Shown: positions 8,747 to 17,277 of the stretch, piece by piece
How positions within the stretch are numbered: position 1 is the stretch's first letter
Layout: each line of letters begins with the position of its first letter
NCBI GenBank assembly: GCA_001464695.1
Contig: LNDQ01000042.1
Location: forward strand, 1 to 45,357
Length of the DNA stretch: 45,357 bases
DNA from: Betaproteobacteria bacterium Ga0077523
Lineage (GTDB): Bacteria; Pseudomonadota; Gammaproteobacteria; Burkholderiales; Ga0077523
Reading direction: 5' to 3'
The notes under the pieces: generated by a model
Database searches by the model: none
What the model was told of the DNA's origin: nothing
What the model saw: the letters and a program-made list of their open reading frames with translations, nothing else
Translations under genes and position numbers: made by a program

Positions 8747-9610
8747 CTATCGAGCCCCGGCATCGAGAGCGCGCGCCTCGCCCCACAGTTGTTCGGTGAG
8801 CGCGCCCGGGATCGGTTGCAAGGCGTCGCCGGGCCGATCGTAACGAGGCGTGGCTGCCAGCAGCGCCCGCGTGTACGGATGGCCCGGCGCCCGGAACACC
8901 TGCGCAGTGGTGCCGGACTCGACGATGCGCCCCGCGTGGATCACGGAAACGGTGTCGCACAGCTTCGCGACCACGCCGAGATCGTGGGTGATGAACAGGA
9001 TCGCCGTGCCGTGTACTTCCTGCAGCCTCTTGAGCAGTCGCAGCACCTGCTTCTGGACCGTCACGTCCAGGGCCGTGGTCGGTTCGTCGGCGATGATCAG
9101 TTTCGGCCGGCAGGCGAAGGCGATGGCGATGAGCACGCGCTGGCGCATGCCGCCGGACAGTTCGTGCGGATACCGGCGCAGCACCTGCTCCGGTTCGCGG
9201 ATCTGTACGTCGTGCAACAACTCCAGCGCACGGGCCAGAGCAGCGTCGCGATCCATCCCGAGGTGCATGCGCAGCACATCGGTCATCTGCGGCTCGATGC
9301 GAGCGACCGGATTCAACGCGGTCATCGGATTCTGCGGGATGAGTGCAATCTCGCGGCCCAGGAGGGTGCCGTGCTCGCGTTCCGACATCCACAGCAGGTC
9401 GCGCCCTTCGAAGCTCACCTCCCCGCGGTCGATGTGGGCGTCCTCGGGCTGCAACCTCAGGATCACGCGACCGACCATGGACTTGCCGGCCCCCGATTCG
9501 CCGACCAGGCCCGCGACCTGCCCCGCGTGCACGTCAAGGTGCACGCCGCGCAGGATCACCTGGCCGCCGATGGCCAGCCGCAGATCGCGCAGTTCCAGCA
9601 AAGGGCTCAT
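8747..9610 (-). CDS. Oligopeptide ABC transporter ATPase (OppD/DppD type)
   Basis: 287 residues from the ATG at 9610; the frame stays open upstream, but that part overlaps the permease gene. Walker A is GESGAGKSM, the signature is LSGGMRQRVLIA and Walker B is LIIADEPTTALD. The APGHPYTRALLAATPRYD tail is the peptide-transporter C-terminal motif. Its start codon overlaps the stop of the permease (ATGA), so the two are coupled. It forms the ATPase pair with the product at 7743. Confidence 0.9.
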   Translation of the reverse strand: MSPLLELRDLRLAIGGQVILRGVHLDVHAGQVAGLVGESGAGKSMVGRVILRLQPEDAHIDRGEVSFEGRDLLWMSEREHGTLLGREIALIPQNPMTALNPVARIEPQMTDVLRMHLGMDRDAALARALELLHDVQIREPEQVLRRYPHELSGGMRQRVLIAIAFACRPKLIIADEPTTALDVTVQKQVLRLLKRLQEVHGTAILFITHDLGVVAKLCDTVSVIHAGRIVESGTTAQVFRAPGHPYTRALLAATPRYDRPGDALQPIPGALTEQLWGEARALDAGAR

Positions 9611-10443
9611 CGCCGTGCGCTCCGTGCCAGCGGGTCCAGCACCTCGCGCAGGCCATCGCCCAATGCGTTCATCGCGAGCACGGCCACGATGATGCAACCC
9701 ATGGGCATGGCCATCAGCCACCAGGCCTGGCGCACATACTGCCGGCCTTCCTGGATCATGCTGCCCCAGGTGGCCGTGTCATTCGCCACCGAAAGACCCG
9801 CGAACGACAGGATCGCCTCGACCACGATGGCAATGCCCATCTCCAGCGACAGCAGGGTCACGAACAGCGGGACCACGTTCGGCACGATCTCCGAGCGCAG
9901 GATGCGCATCGGCTCGAGGCCGATGGTGACCGCCGAGGCGACGTAGTCGCGCGACTTCTGCACCAGAACTTCGGCCCGCACGACGCGGCAAAAGCGCGTC
10001 CAGTCGATCACGACGATCGCGATGACCACGGTATGCAGTCCGGCACCGAGCACGGCCGCGAGCACGATCGACAGCAGCACCGGGGGAAACGCCATCCAGA
10101 TCTCCACCAGGCGCGAGACGACGGCATCGACGGCGCCGCCCAGATATCCGGCGAGCAGTCCGAGGATCGCACCGAGCACGCCGGCGAGAACCGCGGCGAC
10201 GACCGCGACCGTGATCGCCGCGCGCGCGCCGTAGACGAGGCGCGACAGGATGTCGCGGCCGAGACTGTCGGTGCCGAGCAGGAAGTCGCGGTTGCCGTTT
10301 TCGGCCCAGGCCGGTGGCTGGAACGTGTTGAGCAGATCCTGTTCGAGCGGATCGTGCGGCGCCACCCAGGGGGCGAGCAGGGCAAACGCCGCGAGCGCGA
10401 CGATGACGACCAGGCCGAATCGGAGACGAACGGACGCTTTCAT
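9607..10443 (-). CDS. Oligopeptide ABC transporter permease (OppC/DppC type)
   Basis: 278 residues from the ATG at 10443. The N-terminal transmembrane helix follows MKASVRLRF and ends before PHDPLEQD. The LGTDSLGRDILSRLVYGAR motif is diagnostic for the C-type permease, as is the EAA-like loop around VIDWTRFCRVVRAEVL. About six membrane helices are visible. The matching B-type permease is 9 kb away at 19354-20361 on the same strand, with an unrelated locus between them. Confidence 0.9.
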   Translation of the reverse strand: MKASVRLRFGLVVIVALAAFALLAPWVAPHDPLEQDLLNTFQPPAWAENGNRDFLLGTDSLGRDILSRLVYGARAAITVAVVAAVLAGVLGAILGLLAGYLGGAVDAVVSRLVEIWMAFPPVLLSIVLAAVLGAGLHTVVIAIVVIDWTRFCRVVRAEVLVQKSRDYVASAVTIGLEPMRILRSEIVPNVVPLFVTLLSLEMGIAIVVEAILSFAGLSVANDTATWGSMIQEGRQYVRQAWWLMAMPMGCIIVAVLAMNALGDGLREVLDPLARSARR

Positions 10444-10866
10444 GAATCGCACGGCGGCGAAAAGTTGATCGGAATGCGCCCGCCGTGGCCGCCGAAGTAT
10501 CGACGCCGACGCAACGGCGGTCAAACGAAGCGGTTCGCATTTCGCAGCCGGCAACGGGCTGCATCGGCCCGAAATGTCGATCGGGCTTACACGTTTCAAA
10601 TCTACCGTTACGACCGTTTTCGGAATCTCCTGCAAATCATCCACTAAGAAATCTCCGCCCAATTCTTGCTATGGGAGTAGTGGATTTCCGAGATGTCGCG
10701 TGGCTTGCCGTTGGCATCACGCCATGGGCATACAAGCGGAGACCAGTGCCGGGTCGAAACGGTACACGTCGCGATCAACCCGTTCGGGCCGGGTTGTTCC
10801 CTACGGTCGAGTCCGGTGTCACGTCCAGGCGGACCTCGCGGTCCGCGCTTGTGGGCACCGCGGGGT
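10444..10866. other. Divergent intergenic region, left edge of the Fap-like locus
   Basis: 423 nt between permease C (minus) and the sigma-54 activator (plus). I see no supported gene. The base composition is visibly lower in GC around 10580-10690. A GG-N10-GC pair (TGGCTTGCCGTTGGCAT from 10701) is a weak sigma-54 promoter candidate pointing toward the activator. No clear direct repeat with the right edge (19100-19353) was found by eye. Confidence 0.5.
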
Positions 10867-12191
<1,325 letters not shown>

Positions 12192-12224
12192 TGCGCCCGC
12201 CCGGGCGCGAAGGAGGGGTGAATC

Positions 12225-13526
12225 ATGGAAGCACCCATCGCATGCAGGCGCCCCGCAGGCGCCGTCTTCGCCGCCGCAATGCTGGCCGCGGCGAGCCCTG
12301 CCGGCGCAGACCCCGCGGCGGGTCAGCGCGAAGTCGAGGCGCTCACCCGGCAGCTCGAAGCCGAAGGGCGCAAGCTCGATGCGCTGCGCGAGTCCCTGGA
12401 TGAACGATCGCGAGCGCTGGAGCAGCAACGGCGAGCCCTCGAGAAGCTGGAGCGCGAGCGCACGCGTGCGACGTCGGCGCCCTTGCCGGATGAATCGCAG
12501 CGCGACCTTCGCGGCGGACAGGCGCAGGAGCAGCGACCGGCACCGCCAGCCCAGGGCACGCCGGCGCAGGAAACACCGGCCACCGTCGGCCAGGCACCGG
12601 AGGCGCAACGGCGGCCGCCCGAGATCGCGCCGATCGGCCGGCAGGCGGGTGTGCTCACCCCGCCGCGCACCCTGATCCTGGAGCCCTCGCTCCAGTACGC
12701 CCACTCCACCAACACCCGCGTGGCGGTGATCGGGTTCTCCATCATTCCGGCCGTCGTCATCGGACTGATCGATGTGCGTACGGTCAATCGCAGCGCATGG
12801 GTGGGCGCGCTCACTGCCCGCTACGGTCTCACCAATCGCCTCGAGGTCGAGATGCGCGTGCCCTACGTCTACCGGAGCGATTCCACGGTGGCGCGGCCAT
12901 TCAACGACCCGTCCGCCACCGATTCCATCTTCAATGCGAGCGGCAACGGCATCGGCGACCTGGAGTTCGCCACGCGTTACCAGTTGAACGACGGCGGTGC
13001 CGACCGGCCGTACTTCATCGGCGGGTTGCGGCTCAAGACGCGCACCGGGAAGGACCCCTTCGAAGTACAGCGCGTGTCGCCGTTCTCGGGCGCGGAGCAG
13101 CTCGAGGCCGAGTTGCCGACGGGGTCGGGCTTCTACACGCTGCAGCCGTCGGTCACCATGCTGTTCCCCAGCGATCCTGCGGTGTTCTTCGGCAGCCTGT
13201 TGTACGCGCACAACTTCGCGCGCAACGTCGGCGGCGGCTTCGGCACGATCGATCCGGGCGACTACACCCAGTTCAACTTCGGCATGGGCCTCGCGCTCAA
13301 CGAACGCGCGTCCTTCAGCATCGCCTACGACCACACGATCCTGCAGAAGCCGAAGCAGAACGGCGTCACACCGCCGCTCGCGCTGACTGTGCAGTTGGGG
13401 CAGTTGCTGTTCGGCTACTCCTACAAGTTGTCGCAGCGGACGACCTTCAACGTCTCGCTCGGGATCGGCGTCACCCAGGACGCGCCGGACGTCCAGATGA
13501 CGGTGCGGCTGCCGATGCGCTTCTGA
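12225..13526 (+). CDS. FapF-like outer-membrane protein (coiled coil plus beta-barrel)
   Basis: 433 residues: a signal peptide (cleavage near ADP, about 28-30), a charged heptad coiled coil (about 33-85), a Pro/Gln-rich linker (about 85-135) and a C-terminal beta-barrel of alternating amphipathic strands ending MTVRLPMRF. This order and length match FapF, the trimeric export channel for Fap amyloid subunits. The coiled coil is known in that family to gate the pore. A strong ribosome-binding site (AAGGAGGGG) precedes the start, 33 nt after the activator gene. It converges on the minus-strand Gly-rich operon, which it probably serves. Confidence 0.75.
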   Translation: MEAPIACRRPAGAVFAAAMLAAASPAGADPAAGQREVEALTRQLEAEGRKLDALRESLDERSRALEQQRRALEKLERERTRATSAPLPDESQRDLRGGQAQEQRPAPPAQGTPAQETPATVGQAPEAQRRPPEIAPIGRQAGVLTPPRTLILEPSLQYAHSTNTRVAVIGFSIIPAVVIGLIDVRTVNRSAWVGALTARYGLTNRLEVEMRVPYVYRSDSTVARPFNDPSATDSIFNASGNGIGDLEFATRYQLNDGGADRPYFIGGLRLKTRTGKDPFEVQRVSPFSGAEQLEAELPTGSGFYTLQPSVTMLFPSDPAVFFGSLLYAHNFARNVGGGFGTIDPGDYTQFNFGMGLALNERASFSIAYDHTILQKPKQNGVTPPLALTVQLGQLLFGYSYKLSQRTTFNVSLGIGVTQDAPDVQMTVRLPMRF

Positions 13527-13549
13527 GACCGCGCAGAATCGAATCCCAG

Positions 13550-14278
13550 CTAGCGCCCCGCGCCGCGGATCGTGAGCCGCAGGTCCATCAGGGCACTGTT
13601 GCGCAGGAAGTCGCCGATGCCGCTGATCTGCGCGTTGAGCACCGTCAGCCCCTGGATCGCCTGGCCGTTCAGCGAGTTCTGGACGACCGTGAGCACGCCA
13701 GGGCCGAGGTTGTTGAGCACCTCCGGCATGACGATGTTGCCCGGTCCGATCTGCACGACGCTCGCCGCGGCACCCGGCGCCACGGTGGTGGCCGCCACGC
13801 TGCTTGCCGGTGTCGGCAGCGTTGACGCCGCTGCCTGCGCCTGCTGCAACGAAGACGCGGCGGGCACTGTCGCTTCGGCCACCGGCGGCGAGGTGCCGGC
13901 GCTCGCCGGGGGTGCAGGCGGCACGAAAGGCGTCACGGGTCCCTGAACGCTCACCGACCCGATCGAACCCTTGCGGAGGGACGTCAAGTCGGGAACGGTG
14001 AACGTCAGGGATTGCACCAGCTCGCCGTTGACGAACACCATCCGCTCCAGCCCGAACGAGATCTTGAGCCCGCTCAGGTCGATGAAGCCACCGCGCATGC
14101 GATCCAGCGCCGTGGCCGATAGCGGCTCCCAGACCACGAACACCGACATCGTCGGATGACGGCCGCGGTCCGGATCGGCGCAGGCGCTGCCGCTGTTCAG
14201 GGTCGCCAGCACGCCCAGCAGCATGCACAGAGCAGCAGTGCAGCGTGTGCCCATGGTGGTAGCCCGGTCAGAAGTCAT
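13550..14278 (-). CDS. FapE-like exported protein
   Basis: 242 residues from the ATG at 14278; the ATG at 14254 is an alternative giving a cleaner signal peptide. After the signal comes LSATALDRMRGGF (about 52-64), which looks like a double-glycine processing motif. A beta-rich segment, an Ala/Pro-rich linker (about 110-180) and a C-terminal module follow, reading VVQNSLNGQAIQGLTVLNAQ. The QN...I...N pattern recurs in the other proteins of the operon. It overlaps the C39 peptidase gene by 11 nt. FapE assignment rests on context and pattern, not on a clear signature. Confidence 0.55.
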   Translation of the reverse strand: MTSDRATTMGTRCTAALCMLLGVLATLNSGSACADPDRGRHPTMSVFVVWEPLSATALDRMRGGFIDLSGLKISFGLERMVFVNGELVQSLTFTVPDLTSLRKGSIGSVSVQGPVTPFVPPAPPASAGTSPPVAEATVPAASSLQQAQAAASTLPTPASSVAATTVAPGAAASVVQIGPGNIVMPEVLNNLGPGVLTVVQNSLNGQAIQGLTVLNAQISGIGDFLRNSALMDLRLTIRGAGR

Positions 14279-15002
14279 TGCGGCCCGGCCGCATCAGCAG
14301 CGCGGTCGTGTGCTGGTCGCGGACGAGCGGTTCCGCCAGCGACGCCCGCGGCGCGATGTGCCAGTCCGAAGGGATGTTGAAGCGCGCCACGTTCTGGTGG
14401 CTGTGGATGAGAAACGCGATGCGGCCATCCCAGATGCGCTCGAACTCCTCGCGCCGCAGTATCCGGCCGCCCTTGGCCGAGTCGCCCAGCAGCACGTGGG
14501 TCGCATTGGTACCCTTCACGACCACGAAATGATTGTAGCCCCCGTCCTTGATGAGGGCGATGAAGGGCACGTTCTCGGCAATCAACTGGTCGAGCTGTCC
14601 CGGTTCGACCTCGAAGCCGTCGGCGCGGTAGCCGATCGCTTCGAGAAGGTTCTTCATGTCGAGCAGCGAGAAGCCTTCCTTCAGGATCTTCGGCTGGTCG
14701 CCGCGTGCGTACATGAAGGCGACGACATCCCGTTCCGCCACCGGCCTCCCGTAGTGGAACGTGAGCAGCGTCGCGATGGCTGCGGCGCCGCAGCTGTAGT
14801 CGAACTGCTGCGGAATGGTGGACCGGTAGCGCATCTCCAGCGTCAACTGGCGGAAGCTCTTCACCGGCACGGCGTACGGTCCGCCCGGGATGTCCGGCGT
14901 CAGGAAGACCTCCGCCGCCCGAGTCGTGACCGTCGCGGGCAACATGCCGAGGATGGCCGCCAGCACCAGGGGCGCCATGCGAGCACTACTGGATCTGGAC
15001 AT
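14268..15002 (-). CDS. C39-family cysteine peptidase (FapD-like)
   Basis: 244 residues with a signal peptide or membrane anchor (about 8-30). The peptidase C39 triad is visible: Cys in FDYSCGAAAIATLL, His in YNHFVVVKG and Asp in LLGDSAKGG. It has no ABC transporter domain, like FapD, the dedicated periplasmic peptidase of Fap systems. C39 enzymes cleave after a double glycine, and both neighbouring exported proteins carry an RGG motif. The start overlaps the upstream small gene by 17 nt, so translation is coupled. Confidence 0.8.
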   Translation of the reverse strand: MSRSSSARMAPLVLAAILGMLPATVTTRAAEVFLTPDIPGGPYAVPVKSFRQLTLEMRYRSTIPQQFDYSCGAAAIATLLTFHYGRPVAERDVVAFMYARGDQPKILKEGFSLLDMKNLLEAIGYRADGFEVEPGQLDQLIAENVPFIALIKDGGYNHFVVVKGTNATHVLLGDSAKGGRILRREEFERIWDGRIAFLIHSHQNVARFNIPSDWHIAPRASLAEPLVRDQHTTALLMRPGRNDF

Positions 15003-15339
15003 TGACGATAGTCGCGTTCTGGATGAGCACGTTGTTGCCGGTGTTCTGGATCACCATGGGCATGCCCGCGGCTCCGGCAAACGAGGCACTGATGGTGTTG
15101 TGACCGGTCACCACGTTGGTGGCAGCGTTGTTGTCGACGCTGCCGCGCACATCGTTCAGGTTGATGACGGTCTTGAAATCGCTGCCGCCGCGCTGGCGCG
15201 ACAGCTTTTCGGTGGTCACCGGTTTGCGCAGCAGCGCGCGCGTGTCCTCGGCTATCGAGAGTGCGGAAAACGGGCCGATCCCGGCCGACAGCACCAGGAT
15301 CGACCCGGCAAGAGCGAGCTTCGTGGTCTTCGTCGTCAC
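14986..15339 (-). CDS. Small exported protein with RGG motif and QN-type C-terminus
   Basis: 117 residues. A signal-like hydrophobic segment (about 8-30) is followed by KLSRQRGGSDF (about 44-54), a double-glycine-like motif shared with the FapE-like protein. After it come DNNAATNVVTGHNTI and a C-terminus NTGNNVLIQNATIVNVQIQ, a short repeat of the type seen in Fap and curli-like fibre proteins. It could be a minor or nucleating subunit. The ribosome-binding site (GGGAGG) is good. A strong hairpin lies directly upstream, between it and the Gly-rich gene. Confidence 0.7.
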   Translation of the reverse strand: MTTKTTKLALAGSILVLSAGIGPFSALSIAEDTRALLRKPVTTEKLSRQRGGSDFKTVINLNDVRGSVDNNAATNVVTGHNTISASFAGAAGMPMVIQNTGNNVLIQNATIVNVQIQ

Positions 15340-15360
15340 GGCAAGCCTCCCTGGTTGAGC

Positions 15361-15397
15361 GCGGTCACGGGGCGTGGGAAGTGCGCCCCATGACCGC
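15361..15397 (-). promoter_or_regulatory. Strong intercistronic hairpin
   Basis: GCGGTCA (15361-15367) pairs with TGACCGC (15391-15397), and GGGGCG pairs with CGCCCC inside, with a single C/A mismatch. It lies between the stop of the second Gly-rich gene and the small gene. No T-run follows on the minus strand. A transcript-stabilising or partial-attenuation role, giving more structural subunit than helper protein, is plausible. Confidence 0.6.
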
Positions 15398-15427
15398 GGT
15401 GCACAGAAATCGGACGTGATACGTCCG

Positions 15428-17194
15428 CTAGCGCACAGTGAGGTTGCTCTGGATGGTCACGCTCTGTTGCAGCATCGTGGAGATGCCGCTGTTCTGGACG
15501 TTCTTCAGGATACCGACGGTACTGTTGAAGCTGTCGGCGATCGTCGCGGACAGGCTCAGCGTTCCGGCGTTGACGTTGATTGTCCCGCCGTTGCCGCCGT
15601 TGCCGCCGCCGCCGCCGGCTGCGCCGTTGCCTTGACCGCCGGTACCACCGGTCGCGGTATTGGTGCCGCCGTCGCCGCCGGCACCACCGACATTGCCGCC
15701 GCCGGAGTTGCCGCCGTTGCCGCCGTTGCCGGCGGTGGCACTACCGTTGGTCGCACTGCCGTTGCTCGCGCTGCCGTTGGTCGCGCTGCCGCCGGCACCA
15801 CCGGCCCCTGCCGTGTTGGTCGCACCGCCGCCGGCGCCGCCTGCAGCCGTGCCACCCTGCGATGCACCGCCGGTACCACCTGCTTGCGCACCTGCACCGC
15901 CCGAAGCGATGTTGCCGCCTGCGTCGCCACCGGTCGCGTTCGAGGTGCCGCCGACCGAACTCGCACCACCACCGTTGCCGCCAGTCGCGGCGCCGGTACC
16001 ACCGGTACCGCCGTTGCCGCCCAGACCACCGCCGGCCGTGCCGCCCGCGCCGCCGGCACCGCCCGTAGCAGCAGACGCGGTACCGCCGTTGCCGCCGCTG
16101 CCGCCCTGGTTGGCGTCGCTGTTCGCACTGCCGCCGTTACCCGCTTCGAGGCCGGCACCACCGGTGCTGTTCGCACTCATGTTGCCGCTGCCGCCGTCCG
16201 CTGTCGTACGCGCGCGACCGCCGCCACCGCCGTTGCCGGCTCCGGCCTTGCCGCCGTCACCGTCGTTGTAGGTGCTGCCGCCACGCGCACTGCCGTTGCC
16301 GCCATTGGCGGTCGTGGATCCGCCGTTCGTCTTGGCCCGCGCATCGCCGCCGTCGCCGCTGCGATTCGACGCCTTGCCGCCATCACCGCCCGCAGTCTTG
16401 GCGCTGCCGCCATCACCGGTCTTGGTGTGCGCGGAACCGCCGGCACCGCCGGCCGCGTTGCTCGCATCGCCACCGCGGCCGCCACGCCCGGCCTTCGCGC
16501 TGCCGTTGCTCGCATCGCCGTTGGTCGCACTGCCGTTTTCGGCGGAACCGCCGACCGCCCCGACTGCGCCGTTGCCGCTGGTTGCTTCGCCGCCGGCTGC
16601 GCCCATGCCGTAGGTGCTGGACGATCCGCCCTCGCCGCCGACGCCCTTGCCGCCCTTGCCCGCTGCGGCACCGCGGCCGCCGTTGGCGTTGTTGGCCGCA
16701 CCTTCGCCGGCCAGCACGTTGCCGATGGCAGTGATCGCGTTGTCCGTGACGGTGCCGCTCAACTTGCTCACGGCGACGACATTGAACGAGCCGCGCAGCC
16801 CGGTGTACACGCTCGACAGCGCGTTATCGCGGAAATTGCCGTTGCCGTTGGCTTCGGACGTCTTGCTCTCGGTCTTGTTCGTGGTCACGTTGCTGGTGCG
16901 CGACTTGTCGCGCGTGGTGGTGACGTTGATGGTGCGCTGGCTCTTGTCGTTGCCGACGTCGTTCAGCGTGTTGGTGTTGTCCGCCTGCGAGAACTCGTTC
17001 GCCTGCGCGCCCGAGTTGCTCTTCTGGCGCGAGATCGCGGTCGCGGTCTGGTTGATATGGCCGCCGCCCGCCTGCGGTTCCGTGCCGGTACCGACGCCGG
17101 TGTTGCCGGTGTTGGTGTTGGTCGGATTCGCCCACAGTGCCGCGGGGGCGCTGAAGGCCAGCGCGAGCGCGGTCGCCAACAAGGTCCTGTTCAT
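15428..17194 (-). CDS. Large Gly/Asn/Ala/Ser-rich exported protein (second copy)
   Basis: 588 residues. A signal peptide ends ALWANP (about 1-23). The N-terminal domain (about 24-155) is Asn/Thr/Gln-rich (HINQTATAISRQKSN). A long region (about 165-540) consists of GGxGG units with NGSAT/NGSAS blocks near both ends. The C-terminal module reads ILKNVQNSGISTMLQQS and then VTIQSNLTV. It is paralogous to the protein at 17278. Composition resembles PGRS proteins, but the signal, the QN-type C-terminus and the operon indicate a secreted fibre or matrix subunit for the FapF-like channel. Ribosome-binding site GGAGG. The six-frame openness of its antisense strand is a by-product of the repeats. Confidence 0.8.
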   Translation of the reverse strand: MNRTLLATALALAFSAPAALWANPTNTNTGNTGVGTGTEPQAGGGHINQTATAISRQKSNSGAQANEFSQADNTNTLNDVGNDKSQRTINVTTTRDKSRTSNVTTNKTESKTSEANGNGNFRDNALSSVYTGLRGSFNVVAVSKLSGTVTDNAITAIGNVLAGEGAANNANGGRGAAAGKGGKGVGGEGGSSSTYGMGAAGGEATSGNGAVGAVGGSAENGSATNGDASNGSAKAGRGGRGGDASNAAGGAGGSAHTKTGDGGSAKTAGGDGGKASNRSGDGGDARAKTNGGSTTANGGNGSARGGSTYNDGDGGKAGAGNGGGGGRARTTADGGSGNMSANSTGGAGLEAGNGGSANSDANQGGSGGNGGTASAATGGAGGAGGTAGGGLGGNGGTGGTGAATGGNGGGASSVGGTSNATGGDAGGNIASGGAGAQAGGTGGASQGGTAAGGAGGGATNTAGAGGAGGSATNGSASNGSATNGSATAGNGGNGGNSGGGNVGGAGGDGGTNTATGGTGGQGNGAAGGGGGNGGNGGTINVNAGTLSLSATIADSFNSTVGILKNVQNSGISTMLQQSVTIQSNLTVR

Positions 17195-17224
17195 GTGACA
17201 TGCCTCCTGTTCGTGGTGTCGGCA

Positions 17225-17244
17225 GCGGGGCGATGCAGCCCCGC
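17225..17244 (-). promoter_or_regulatory. Intercistronic hairpin between the two Gly-rich genes
   Basis: GCGGGGC, six loop bases, then GCCCCGC: a perfect 7-bp stem in the 83-nt gap between the two paralogous genes. There is no T-run, so RNA stabilisation or processing is more likely than full termination. Confidence 0.5.
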
Positions 17245-17277
17245 CGCCTGTTCAGTCGTGTCTTGGCCGACCGCCGC

